A DNA stretch of 58,868 nt from Paraburkholderia sp. BCC1886. GTDB lineage: Bacteria > Pseudomonadota > Gammaproteobacteria > Burkholderiales > Burkholderiaceae. Of the stretch, positions 34,331 to 42,551 are shown piece after piece. Where the stretch lies: NCBI RefSeq assembly GCF_900996245.1, contig NZ_CAAJGK010000054.1, positions 1 through 58,868 of the forward strand. The letters are read 5' to 3'. The first letter of the stretch is position 1. Each line of letters starts with the position of its first letter. The notes beneath the pieces are model-generated. The model saw nothing but the letters and a program-made list of their open reading frames with translations. It was not told the origin of the DNA and did not search any database. The translations under genes and the position numbers were made by a program.

Positions 34331-34609
34331 ATGGCGATGAAAAAAACCGACCTTGAAAAGAACAAGGCACTGAAACTGAACAACGCAATGAAGCTGTCCA
34401 CGGCCGACCGCTTCGGCAAAGGCGCCACCGCCGAGCCGAAACTCGACCGGCGCGAGCAACGCAAGCTCGATCAGGCGCAGGGTCTAGTTGCCTTTGCCTG
34501 CAAACTGAACGGCGATCTGGTCGCGGAACTGAAAGAGCGCGCACTCACGCATCCCGAAGGCATGAGCGGCCTGCTGAACGAAGTGATCAAGCGCGGACTG
34601 GCGAGCTGA
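34331..34609 (+). CDS. Conserved small protein of unknown function
   Basis: 92-residue, Lys-rich soluble protein. The N-terminal half is charged (KKTDLEKNKALKLNNAMKL). The C-terminal half, DLVAELKERALTHPEGMSGLLNEVIKRGLAS, resembles the two helices of a ribbon-helix-helix protein, so a small DNA-binding protein is possible, though the family is not recognised. The start is MAMKKTD at 34331, without a strong ribosome site. It is divergent from the dehydrogenase gene and followed by a strong terminator. Confidence 0.55.
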   Translation: MAMKKTDLEKNKALKLNNAMKLSTADRFGKGATAEPKLDRREQRKLDQAQGLVAFACKLNGDLVAELKERALTHPEGMSGLLNEVIKRGLAS

Positions 34610-34686
34610 ACTGAACGAGCCGGGTTGCGGCAACCAGCGGCGAGCGCAATCGCCCGACACTGCAGCGCGACACCGGCGCCAGATGC

Positions 34687-34719
34687 AAAAAGGCCAGAGC
34701 ACGAGCTCTGGCCTTTTTG
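34687..34719. terminator. Bidirectional terminator
   Basis: AAAAAGGCCAGAGC (34687-34700) pairs with GCTCTGGCCTTTTT (34705-34718), loop ACGA. It lies between the plus-strand small protein and the minus-strand exported protein that ends at 34823. Confidence 0.88.
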
Positions 34720-34822
34720 CTGGCTACCCGCCGATCCGGACAGACGCCGTGCCGCCAACGAGTGGCGGGACCGCAACGTACCGGTGCGGCAAGCCTCAGG
34801 CGTCCGAAGACGTCCGGCCGGC

Positions 34823-35035
34823 TTAGTTTTGCGCGCCCTTGTCGTTCGTGCCAGCTGCCGAAGCCGCTGCCGAAACACCAGCCTTCTTGCCATGCGTCTT
34901 CAGCTTCTTGATGTGATGCTTCTTCGGCGCGCTAGCTGCAGCGGCCGGTGCTGCTGCGTCCGACGATTGTGCGAAAGCCTGAACGGAAACCAGCGCGATC
35001 GATGCAGCTGCGAGCGAGACGATGAATTTTTTCAT
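34823..35035 (-). CDS. Small exported Ala/Lys-rich protein
   Basis: 70-residue protein with a clear signal peptide (MKKFIVSLAAASIALVSVQAFAQ). The mature part is low-complexity: alanine stretches around a basic PKKHHIKKLKTHGKKAG segment. GGGGAAC just upstream of 35035 serves as the ribosome site, and a longer frame extending to 35221 lacks any supporting feature. Function unknown; periplasmic. The composition suggests a disordered basic peptide. Confidence 0.65.
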   Translation of the reverse strand: MKKFIVSLAAASIALVSVQAFAQSSDAAAPAAAASAPKKHHIKKLKTHGKKAGVSAAASAAGTNDKGAQN

Positions 35036-35258
35036 GTGTTGTTCCCCAAACCTGGACGACTGAGTCAATGTGAATGAATAGATGCACGGTAAAGCAGGCG
35101 GCAAAACGGCGCCATCCCGCTCCCCGCGGGAGAGTATTACCCAGTGTAGGCGGTTTGTCATGCTCAAAACTCGATATGTATTTTCCGGGAGACAGCACGC
35201 TTTCGTCGTCCTTTCACTCATTAAGTAGCCCGTATTAGGGAGATTACCTAGTGCGGGA

Positions 35259-36011
35259 TCAAACGAGATTGCGTAGCAGGCTGGCGGTCTCCTGTAGCGT
35301 CGGCAGTACGCGCTGCAAAGCGGCTTCCGGGCTCTCCTGACCGATCGACATACTCACGCTGATGGCAGCCACCATCGCCCCGTGACGGTCGCGTAACGGC
35401 ACGGCGACACCGCGCACGCCGACCTCCAGTTGCTGATCGGTCACGACGTAACCGTAGCGGCGAATTTCGGCCAGCACGTCGCGCAGACGTTCGACGCTTG
35501 CGTAGGTGTGCGGCGTGAAGACCTTGATCTGATACGACGCCAACCATTGCTCGATGCTCTCGGGCGCCTGGAACGCCAGCAACACCAGACCTGCCGACGA
35601 CAACGGCGCCGCCACGCGCGAACCGAGCACGAAGCCGACCGCCATCGCCCGGTTCACGCCGTTGCGCGCGACGTAGACGACGTCGTGTTCATCGAGGATG
35701 GAGACGAGAGCCGTTTCCTGCACGGTCGCCGTTATGCGCTGCAGAAACGGCTGCACGATACGGGGCAAACGCGCCGAGTCGAGATACGACTGACCGAGCC
35801 GCAACACGCGCGGTGCGAGCCAGAACAGCTTGTTGTCGGTATCGACGTAGCCGAGTTCGCGCAAGGTCAGCAGATAACGGCGCGCCGCCGTGCGCGACAG
35901 GCCGGCGCGCGCGGCCACCATCGTCGGGGTCATGCGCGCGTGTTCTTCGTCGAATGCTTCGATGATCGCCAGCGCTTTCGCCGCGCCGGCAATCCAGTCT
36001 TTCTCGTCCAT
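35259..36011 (-). CDS. IclR-family transcriptional regulator
   Basis: 250-residue IclR-type regulator. The winged-helix N-terminus (GAAKALAIIEAFDEEHARM..., LSRTAARRYLLTLRELGYV) and the C-terminal effector domain (VAAPLSSAGLVLLAF, RRYGYVVTDQQLEVGVRGVAVP) are complete. The sequence resembles the PcaR/PobR group, which controls aromatic acid catabolism, but no target operon is adjacent. An 8-bp inverted repeat (36028-36053) just upstream could be its own operator. Confidence 0.88.
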   Translation of the reverse strand: MDEKDWIAGAAKALAIIEAFDEEHARMTPTMVAARAGLSRTAARRYLLTLRELGYVDTDNKLFWLAPRVLRLGQSYLDSARLPRIVQPFLQRITATVQETALVSILDEHDVVYVARNGVNRAMAVGFVLGSRVAAPLSSAGLVLLAFQAPESIEQWLASYQIKVFTPHTYASVERLRDVLAEIRRYGYVVTDQQLEVGVRGVAVPLRDRHGAMVAAISVSMSIGQESPEAALQRVLPTLQETASLLRNLV

Positions 36012-36027
36012 GGTTGATCTGCCAGTC

Positions 36028-36053
36028 CGATAGCCGCTGAAAACGGGCTATCG
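36028..36053. promoter_or_regulatory. Inverted repeat upstream of the IclR gene
   Basis: CGATAGCC (36028-36035) and GGCTATCG (36046-36053) form a perfect 8-bp inverted repeat with a 10-bp spacer, 17 bp before the IclR start. Autoregulation is a plausible role. There is no U-tract, so a terminator for the small genes upstream is less likely. Confidence 0.4.
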
Positions 36054-36073
36054 TAACCGGCCAGGAAGGGTCG

Positions 36074-36325
36074 CTAGGCCGCGCGCGGCTGCGAGATGAA
36101 ACGGGGCGTGTCGGCGGTGGGCGGAAATACGCACCAGCAGCCGTCGTCGTGACGAAAGAAGAACAGGCCGCGGGCATCGGCATCCTGGGACGTCTCGACG
36201 CGCACATAGCGTCGACCACCCAGGCGAGTCCGGCTGAACTCGGTCACGCGAACCGGCGCGGAAGGCTCCGGCGCCAGCCATTTTTCAACGAGGAAACGCA
36301 GGGACTGCTCGCTTGCCGTTCTCAT
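36074..36325 (-). CDS. Small conserved protein, unknown function
   Basis: 83-residue protein with several aromatic and Arg residues (RRYVRVETSQDADARGLFFFRHDDGCWCVFPP). No signal peptide or transmembrane helix. GGAG 8 bases upstream supports the start. Its ATG overlaps the stop of the upstream small gene by 4 bp (ATGA), so the two are translated together. No family recognised. Confidence 0.55.
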   Translation of the reverse strand: MRTASEQSLRFLVEKWLAPEPSAPVRVTEFSRTRLGGRRYVRVETSQDADARGLFFFRHDDGCWCVFPPTADTPRFISQPRAA

Positions 36326-36540
36326 GATCCGCTCCGCGCCGGTTTGTGTTCATGCGCATCGCGATTGGCTTCGGGGCTATCGTCGGACTCGCCGGCATCG
36401 GCATCGGCGTCGGCATCCTGTTGCGCCGATTCGAGCAGTAGAGCCCGATTGGTGGCTGCCGCCCGCAGCGTCGTACAGTGGCTGGCATGCCGGATATCCG
36501 AAAGAAGACGGACGAGTTGTCGTGCTGTTCTGCGTTTCAT
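36322..36540 (-). CDS. Small protein with acidic low-complexity tail
   Basis: 72-residue protein: a basic N-terminal half (MKRRTARQLVRLLSDIRHAS) followed by an Asp/Ala run (QQDADADADAGESDD). The start is preceded by a G-rich GCGGGGGTGTGAG. The ATGA overlap with the next gene is the best evidence that it is real. Unknown function; the Asp-Ala run comes from a GCATCG-type repeat near 36395-36420. Confidence 0.45.
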   Translation of the reverse strand: MKRRTARQLVRLLSDIRHASHCTTLRAAATNRALLLESAQQDADADADAGESDDSPEANRDAHEHKPARSGS

Positions 36541-37039
36541 CTCACACCCCCGCACTGCACCAAAGACTTCACAAACTTCTTTAACTCTATGCCCGGATCG
36601 ACCGTCGCTGAAATGGTTTTGCTGAAATAGCAACAGTCGCGCATGCAAAAGAAGGACGCAATCTTTGTACCGTATTGATCATTGGATTGATCGTCGGTTT
36701 GAACAAGTTAACGGCCCGCGATGCGCGGACTGTACGGTGGTGGGCATCAGGGTTATCCACAAACGCATCTGGATAACTTCGGGACAATGCATGGAACAGC
36801 CTGTGGGCCGAATCTTGACAAGACGGACTGCCCATCCGCCGTGAGCCAGGTTATCCCGGCCTCGTAGTTTTTCTACAGATTCGGTCCGCAGGGTTATGAA
36901 TTCCGCATGACATTGATGTGACGGATGAATACCGAGTTATCCACAGAACGGGTTAACCCTTGTTAACTACTACTACAAAGATATATGTATGAAGTAAACC
37001 CATTGGGATAATTGCCGCCGCATTGCATCGGTTCGACGC
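36541..37039. other. 499-bp gene-free region with DnaA boxes and AT-rich tail
   Basis: Two perfect DnaA boxes TTATCCACA lie at 36753-36761 and 36937-36945 in the same orientation. A one-mismatch box TTATCCAGA is on the minus strand at 36768-36776. After the second box comes an AT-rich stretch with GTTAAC repeats and ATATATGTATG (about 36951-37015). No gene is evident. The layout resembles an origin or DnaA-titration region, though dnaA, dnaN, rpmH and par genes are absent from the window. Confidence 0.55.
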
Positions 37040-37726
37040 TTACGGCGCCCTCACCGCTTCGCTCGAGGGTTGCACCGAAGCCGCCTTGCCGATTTCATCG
37101 GGCATAGCTGGAAGCGGCGCGGGCGCCGTCGCCTCGACCGGCACCGGCAACAGACGCGTTTCAATTGGCGTACTGGTCACGGGCTGCGTTCGCACGACCG
37201 TTTGCAGGTAATGATCGACGAGCCCGAAGAAACGGTCGTAGAACTTGCCCGATGGAATCGTCTCACTCGAAATCTTGACCATCGCGTCGCTGTTCGAGCG
37301 GATAGGCAGCGACAGCGAGCCCAGCACGCTCAAACCGACACTCGCGGACGTATCGCTCTTTTTCAGCGCGAAGCCGTTCTGCACGGCATTCACATAGACG
37401 ATGCTCGTATCGCTCGCCTCTTCGCCCGGCGTGCACACCACGTGGAAATCGACGGAAACATGCGTGTCGCCGGTCGGCTGGAAGTTTTTGGTACCGTCGA
37501 CGGTGTCCGGGCGCGGCATCGTCGTCAGATAGCCCTGGCTCAGAAGCGCACGGCGCGCCGCCTCGCAGGCATCCGTGGAGTTCGAGTTGAAATTGCGGGC
37601 GTACGGACTCGCGCCGGTTTCGAACAGTTCCTGCTGGAATTTGGGTTGAGGGGTGTTAGTGCACGCGACCAGACTGAGCACGCCAAGGAGCGCAGCAGCG
37701 GTGGCTTTGAAAAACGACGTCGACAT
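37040..37726 (-). CDS. DUF2242 lipoprotein
   Basis: 228-residue predicted lipoprotein. The signal peptide MSTSFFKATAAALLGVLSLVAC ends in a lipobox LVA-C. The mature region shows the DUF2242 pattern: QPKFQQELFETGASPYARNF, DACEAARRALLSQGYLTTM, DTVDGTKNFQPTGDTHVSVD and VDHYLQTVV. The C-terminal part is Pro/Ala-rich and likely disordered. The start at 37726 puts the signal peptide first; an ATG at 37771 is possible. Envelope-located, role unknown. Confidence 0.8.
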   Translation of the reverse strand: MSTSFFKATAAALLGVLSLVACTNTPQPKFQQELFETGASPYARNFNSNSTDACEAARRALLSQGYLTTMPRPDTVDGTKNFQPTGDTHVSVDFHVVCTPGEEASDTSIVYVNAVQNGFALKKSDTSASVGLSVLGSLSLPIRSNSDAMVKISSETIPSGKFYDRFFGLVDHYLQTVVRTQPVTSTPIETRLLPVPVEATAPAPLPAMPDEIGKAASVQPSSEAVRAP

Positions 37727-37851
37727 GGAGAAAAACCGGGAGGTGCGCAGCGAGCGCGAATGGGAAAGCATTGTAGAGCGACTGTCGATCGCGCGTAAAA
37801 AGCGTGCAGACCGCTTCGCTTAAAGCCTCTGCTTAACCTGGGAATTCCGAT

Positions 37852-37875
37852 AAAAACCGCAGCAGGGCTGCTGCG
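37852..37875 (-). terminator. Terminator of the lytic transglycosylase gene
   Basis: CGCAGCAG (37858-37865) and CTGCTGCG (37868-37875) form an inverted repeat. On the minus strand it is followed by GGTTTTTATC, a U-tract. It lies about 20 bp past the stop at 37896. Confidence 0.65.
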
Positions 37876-37895
37876 AAGAAAAGAAGCGTTGCGCT

Positions 37896-38531
37896 TCAGT
37901 TCGGCGCCGCCGCGCCTTTACCCGGTGCAAACTGCCCGGCCGTGGCCGGCACGGTGAAGGTGTTGGCCCAGTTAGCCTGCGCGTCCCCGCAACGATCATC
38001 GGGACGTGCGCCGCAAGCGCCGAGTTGCACGTTCGGTAGAACGGTGACGCCCTGCGGTGGCGCCACGTTTTCGAAATCTTCCACCTTCAAACTGACCTTC
38101 TGGGCGTAAGCCTGCGAACCGCCGTAGCTCTTCAACGCCGCGTTCATATCGCCGTTGGCCGAGCGCATGTAGCCGTACAGAATCGCGGAGCCCACTTCGA
38201 TGTTGGTGGTCGGCTCGGTGAGGTCTTTCACGTTCCTGAGCAGCCCGCGGTGGGCGCTTGGGACGACCTGCATCAGACCCGTCGCGCCATTCGAGCCTTT
38301 GGCCTTTTCCTTGAAGCGGGATTCAATCGAGATGATGGCCAGCAGCAACGCCGGCGGCAGCGAATATTTCGACGCGGCGGATTGCACGGCTTCGGAGATC
38401 TTCTGTGCCTTCTCTTTGGCGAGGCCAAATTTGTGGGTGAGATACACCGACATGCGGTCGCCATTTTCGTCGGCCATTGCGGCTTGCATCAGGCCGAGCG
38501 AAAGCACGATCAGGCAGAGTAACCGGCTCAT
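37896..38531 (-). CDS. Lytic transglycosylase (SLT domain)
   Basis: 211-residue periplasmic enzyme cleaving peptidoglycan glycan strands. The signal peptide is MSRLLCLIVLSLGLMQAAMA. The SLT domain has the catalytic Glu in IISIESRFKEKAKGSNGATG, followed by LMQVVPSAHRG and the GSAILYGYM/YGGSQAYAQ segments. The C-terminal region has four Cys (GACGARPDDRCGDAQ in part) outside the usual domain. The start at 38531 gives the signal peptide at the N-terminus; ATG 38564 is an alternative. A TATAAT at 38568-38563 may be its -10. Confidence 0.85.
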   Translation of the reverse strand: MSRLLCLIVLSLGLMQAAMADENGDRMSVYLTHKFGLAKEKAQKISEAVQSAASKYSLPPALLLAIISIESRFKEKAKGSNGATGLMQVVPSAHRGLLRNVKDLTEPTTNIEVGSAILYGYMRSANGDMNAALKSYGGSQAYAQKVSLKVEDFENVAPPQGVTVLPNVQLGACGARPDDRCGDAQANWANTFTVPATAGQFAPGKGAAAPN

Positions 38532-38644
38532 AGCGAGGGACGCCAGAAAAAGGAATTCGCGCATTATAGCGCTGCCCGAAAAATAGGCACCCAAAAACCG
38601 GAATTCGTCTTATCAATCGATACCGCGATGAATCGAAAAGGAAA

Positions 38645-39961
38645 TCACTTGGGTCGAGCGGGCCTGGCCGAGTAACCGTCGTTGAGCGTCGTGAGGAATG
38701 CGGCCACGTCGTCGATATCCTGCTCGCTCCAGACCGGCCGCTCACCTGCATGGCGCGTCAGCGGCTCGTCGACGGTATCGACGTTCACACGCAACGCCAC
38801 CGGCAGATCGTTGAACTTGTCGACCTTGCCGTGCGCGTCTTTCGGGTACCACTTCGCCGGATTTGTATCGCGCTGCACGTAGAAGCGCAGCGCGTCTTTC
38901 AGCGTGTGGAACCGGCCATTGTGGAAAAACACCCGCCGTGTCGCCGTATTGCGCAGCGACACCGACTTGAACAACCCGCAATTGCTCTTATCCGCCGCCT
39001 GATCGGTACGCAGCGGCCCGCACAGGCCCATGTCGAAGTACTTCGGATCGGCGTTCGCCCGCAACTCGGTGTTGCGCGGCACGCCGAGCGCCTGAAAATT
39101 GAAATCGGTGAAGAGCGGGTGCGATCCATCCGCGCCGCGCTGATCGATATGACACGACGCGCAATTGCCGCCCGCCGGGTCGTCGAACAGCTTTTTGCCG
39201 CGCAACTCCTGTGTCGTAAGCGACACCTTGCCGTCGAGGTAGTCATCGAACTTGCTGGTGTACGGATGAAAACTCGGGTCTTCCAGTTCGAAGCGCTCGA
39301 TCGCGTACATCGCCTGGGTGAACGCCTTGCTGCGATCCGCGAAAATATTCTGGCCGAACACTTCCTTGAAGCGCGCCGCGTACGGCGTGTGCTCGAGCTT
39401 CGCGAGCACGGCCGCCGGGTCCTTGTTGGCCATTTCGTTCGGATCGAATAGCGGAAACGTCGCCTGATCGTGCAGACGGTTGAAGCGTCCGTCCCACCCG
39501 AAGCCGCCGACCGGCGCATTGTCCGTCTCGCTCAGCCGCTCGGACAGGCTCGCCGCCTGCGCGTGACTCCACATCGGCGTGCGGTTCAGGACGTAACGCA
39601 GGCTCGGCACAGCGCGCGTGCCCTGCGAGCGCAGGTCCGCGCCCCCGAACTGCGCCGCGAGCCCGTCGGGCGGCCCATAGGCGTGCGACGGGCTATGACA
39701 GCTCGCGCACGACATCCGTCCGGACGCCGAAAGCGACGCGTCGAAGAACATCAGCTTGCCGAGCGCCGCGGCATCGCTATAGACCGGCTTGACGTCGGCG
39801 GACGCCGCCGGCAGGTCCGCCGCGGCGCTAGCGGCATTCGCTGCTCCGGCCACACCCGCCAGCGTCGTCGCCGCGCCCAGTATCAACGCCGCGCGCACCG
39901 CCCGCCGTACGACGCCGCGGAAAGTCGATCGTGCGCCCGGGCGCGAAGCAAAAACCAGCAT
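38645..39961 (-). CDS. Di-haem cytochrome-c peroxidase (MauG-type)
   Basis: 438-residue exported protein with two c-type haem sites, CASCH at residues 85-89 and CASCH at 267-271. The family blocks GKLMFFDASLSASGRMSCASC, TPMWSHAQAASL and FHNGRFHTLKDALRFYVQRD are present. The N-terminal part has a signal sequence (VRAALILGAATTLAGVAGAANA). Proteins of this class reduce H2O2 in the periplasm or, like MauG, oxidise protein substrates. The start lies 12 bp after the phosphoesterase stop, suggesting one transcript. Confidence 0.88.
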   Translation of the reverse strand: MLVFASRPGARSTFRGVVRRAVRAALILGAATTLAGVAGAANAASAAADLPAASADVKPVYSDAAALGKLMFFDASLSASGRMSCASCHSPSHAYGPPDGLAAQFGGADLRSQGTRAVPSLRYVLNRTPMWSHAQAASLSERLSETDNAPVGGFGWDGRFNRLHDQATFPLFDPNEMANKDPAAVLAKLEHTPYAARFKEVFGQNIFADRSKAFTQAMYAIERFELEDPSFHPYTSKFDDYLDGKVSLTTQELRGKKLFDDPAGGNCASCHIDQRGADGSHPLFTDFNFQALGVPRNTELRANADPKYFDMGLCGPLRTDQAADKSNCGLFKSVSLRNTATRRVFFHNGRFHTLKDALRFYVQRDTNPAKWYPKDAHGKVDKFNDLPVALRVNVDTVDEPLTRHAGERPVWSEQDIDDVAAFLTTLNDGYSARPARPK

Positions 39962-39973
39962 CGAGTCAGCCGC

Positions 39974-41197
39974 TTACAGGTTCGTGAAGATGTCGTTGCC
40001 GAACCCGACCAGACCGGCCTGCCCCGCATAGCCGAGATGGCCGACCTGGAAGATGTCCTCGATACTCTTGAGCATCGAATAGTGGTTGTACTGCACCGTC
40101 GACACCGTGCCCGGCTTGATGAACTTCGAGATCATCACCGCGCCGGTCTGGTCGCCGCCATAGCTCTGCTTCGTGAGATTGATCGTCAGGCCTTTGTAGG
40201 ACAGCGACGAAGTCTGCGGGAACGCCGCCAGGTTCGGACCCGGTTGCTGGCTGCAGCAGGTCGCACCCGTAAAGGTCAGGTCCTCGCTGGTGGAGGTTTG
40301 CGTTACCGTCGCGTAACTGCTCTCGTCGAAGTTGATGATGAGCAGGCCGTCCTGCTTGAACGCGGGCGATGCCGTGATAATCGGTACCCACTTCTGCAGG
40401 AACGTGTTGGCGCTCGTCAGTCCACCGGGCTGGCCGTTCACGCACGGCGCGTCGTGACCGTCGTCGCACAGGTTCGGTGTGATCAGGTTGAAGTTCGCGG
40501 TGGTCGAAACGGCTTGCAGATCGGTCGTCAGCTTGTTCAGATTCACGACGTTCTGCCCGCAGTCCGCCGAATCGATGATCGAGTGGAAGTACATGAACGG
40601 GTTATGCCGCGTCGCGTACTGATCGCCGAGCGGCACCGCCGCGCTCGGCGCTTCCGCCGATTGCGTCAGATCGGTCGTATTCAACGCCGGGTGACCGCAG
40701 GTCGCCGCTTCGCGAGTCGGGTCGTTGCCCATGTCGCCTTCGTAGCCCTTCCACGTGTAGCCGGCCGCCTTCAGCTGGTCCGGCAGCGTCTTGATACTCG
40801 CCGGATACACGCAACCCGACCCGATCGCCTGGCCGTCCGACGTGACGCCGGTGAGCTTGTAGTCCTGGAACGTGATGCAATCGTTGTCCGTTTCCGGCGT
40901 CGGCGCCTGGCCGCTGAGCATCGAAATGTAGTTGTCGAGGCTCACGTGGCCCGTGCCGTAATACTGCTGCACCATGGCGCCCTGGGAAGCCAGCGTCTGC
41001 GACAGATAAGGCGCCTTGGTGTTCGCGCCGAACGTGGTCGCGTAGTTTTCGTTTTCCAGCGTGATGACGAAGACGTGGCGGATCTGCTGCTGCCCGGCAC
41101 TGAGCGACGACGACGAACCGCACGCCGCGACGATGACGCCGATCAAAGCCGCGCACACCATCATGAAGAGTGCGCGCAACGCATTGCGTTGTGACAT
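39974..41197 (-). CDS. Phosphoesterase-family lipoprotein
   Basis: 407-residue predicted lipoprotein: the signal MSQRNALRALFMMVCAALIG ends in a lipobox VAA-C. The mature protein fits the phosphoesterase family that includes acid phosphatases and phospholipase C: HVFVITLENENYATTFG at the N-terminus, GTGHVSLDNYISMLSGQAPT, and NFDESSY and SKFIKPGTV near the C-terminus. AGGGGC lies before the start at 41197. It is the first gene of a two-gene unit with the di-haem peroxidase. Whether it acts on phosphate esters or lipids is not shown. Confidence 0.85.
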   Translation of the reverse strand: MSQRNALRALFMMVCAALIGVIVAACGSSSSLSAGQQQIRHVFVITLENENYATTFGANTKAPYLSQTLASQGAMVQQYYGTGHVSLDNYISMLSGQAPTPETDNDCITFQDYKLTGVTSDGQAIGSGCVYPASIKTLPDQLKAAGYTWKGYEGDMGNDPTREAATCGHPALNTTDLTQSAEAPSAAVPLGDQYATRHNPFMYFHSIIDSADCGQNVVNLNKLTTDLQAVSTTANFNLITPNLCDDGHDAPCVNGQPGGLTSANTFLQKWVPIITASPAFKQDGLLIINFDESSYATVTQTSTSEDLTFTGATCCSQQPGPNLAAFPQTSSLSYKGLTINLTKQSYGGDQTGAVMISKFIKPGTVSTVQYNHYSMLKSIEDIFQVGHLGYAGQAGLVGFGNDIFTNL

Positions 41198-41416
41198 GGA
41201 AAGCCCCTGCGTATTGTGGAGTTGTAATCTGGGGGCAAACTTTAGGTGACACTTGTGACGGCCGCGTGAATTGCGTCGCTGCTGCGGCGGAAAAAAGCGC
41301 CTCACGCCGGATTTGAGACAATGAAGCCCGTCGGCGAATCTGTTGCCGGCGCAACCAGGTGTAGCCTTGGCGTTTCGCGAAGGCGTGCACCCATCGATCA
41401 AGAGATGTTTTCAGGT

Positions 41417-41677
41417 ATGAGCAAGACCGGATTTATTCCCAGCATTCCCGCCACGTCGGAAGACGATTTCGATATCTCCGCAACATCGAAGCTGGCGGGC
41501 TACCGGCGCTTCTTCGGCATATTGAAAGTGGTTCGAACCACCGACGGCCGCGTGCTGTTTCCGTTCGACGGTGCGCCGGAACTCGGCCCGTATCCCACCA
41601 AGCTCGAAGCCATCGCGGCAGCGCAGGTGTATGGCGAACACATCGTCGTCAGCGACCTCGCGCGGCCGGAGTTGTAG
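41417..41677 (+). CDS. Small conserved protein, unknown function
   Basis: 86-residue soluble protein (MSKTGFIPSIPATSEDDFDI...). The C-terminal half (GRVLFPFDGAPELGPYPTKLEAIAAAQVYGEHIV) could fold as a small alpha/beta domain. ATG 41417 is preferred, with 41405 possible; neither has a strong ribosome site. First of a plus-strand run (41.4-45.6 kb) of mostly unknown genes, and divergent from the phosphoesterase gene. Family not recognised. Confidence 0.55.
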   Translation: MSKTGFIPSIPATSEDDFDISATSKLAGYRRFFGILKVVRTTDGRVLFPFDGAPELGPYPTKLEAIAAAQVYGEHIVVSDLARPEL

Positions 41678-41714
41678 GCGTCGGCGGGCAGGACATCGAC
41701 AGGAGCCAAACAAC

Positions 41715-42311
41715 ATGAACTGTCCGCACAAAACCGTCTTATCGCATGTGCTGGTCCTGACGACTACTGCGTTACTGGCCGTCGCCGGTCGCTCCGCGTC
41801 GGCACAAGACGCGCCCGTCGATCCGCAAGCCGGGCAGAAGGCGCTCGAAAAAGCCGCCATGGTTCATCACCAGGTCCGTATCGTCGCCATCGATGCGGCG
41901 AACCATCGCCTCACCCTGCGCAGCGCGCGCGGCGATCTCGCCGACGTCGAGGTCGATCCCGCTCTGGCCGATATCCGCAAGCTGCGCGTCGGCGACAGGT
42001 TGAACGTGGCCTATCAGCAGGCGCTGTTGCTGCACGTCGACAAGCTGGCCACGCGAGGCGTGCGTGAGCGCATAGAAACCACGACGACGCTGCCGGCGGC
42101 CAACGGTTATGCGTCGTCGGCGCATCGCGTGCAGGTCGTAGCGACGGTACTCAGGATCGACCGCCGCAACCGCCTCGTGACGCTGCGCGGACCGAAGCAC
42201 CAGCAGGTGCTGAGAGCGTCGCGCGAGATCGCGCTCGACCGGTTAAAGGTGGGCGACAGCGTGCGCGCCGAGTTTATTTCAGCGGCCGCGGTGGAACTGG
42301 TGCGCGAATAA
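41715..42311 (+). CDS. Exported protein with a duplicated beta domain
   Basis: 198-residue exported protein with a signal peptide (MNCPHKTVLSHVLVLTTTALLAVAGRSASA in the first 30 residues). Two similar halves follow: first HHQVRIVAIDAANHRLTLRS ... IRKLRVGDRLNVAYQQALLL, then HRVQVVATVLRIDRRNRLVTL ... LDRLKVGDSVRAEFISAAAV. Both have V-x-A(I)-D/R...LTLR, then LKVGD. This suggests two OB- or beta-barrel-like modules from internal duplication. AGGAG at 41701 fixes the start. Periplasmic; function unknown. Confidence 0.7.
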   Translation: MNCPHKTVLSHVLVLTTTALLAVAGRSASAQDAPVDPQAGQKALEKAAMVHHQVRIVAIDAANHRLTLRSARGDLADVEVDPALADIRKLRVGDRLNVAYQQALLLHVDKLATRGVRERIETTTTLPAANGYASSAHRVQVVATVLRIDRRNRLVTLRGPKHQQVLRASREIALDRLKVGDSVRAEFISAAAVELVRE

Positions 42312-42366
42312 GCCGCGAACGTTGCCGCGTGCGTTCCGGCCGGCAGCACGTTTGATACCGTCAAGA

Positions 42367-42387
42367 TTCAGTCCAATCAGGACTGAA
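42367..42387. promoter_or_regulatory. Inverted repeat in the 240-bp gap
   Basis: TTCAGTCC (42367-42374) and GGACTGAA (42380-42387) form a perfect 8-bp inverted repeat with a 5-base loop. No U-tract follows. It may be an operator or weak attenuator for the downstream 360-residue gene. Confidence 0.35.
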
Positions 42388-42551
42388 ATGCGTCGACGCG
42401 ACACAGCGGTCTTACTTTCAGCGAGCCGACGTTCTATAACCATCCCGGTATCCGGCGTGAGGCCGACCCGTGCGACTTTGTTCCCGTCATCACGCTTCGC
42501 TTTCGCCCTCGATGAACTCACCCTGAGACGGCGTCGACCCACGGAGGCGTG

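Noticed and set aside
36351..36440. A 29-residue Gly/Ile-rich peptide frame that would make one membrane helix
   Set aside because: It is the reverse of the GCATCG-type repeat coding for the Asp-Ala run on the other strand. The hydrophobicity is a by-product of repeat composition, and there is no ribosome site.
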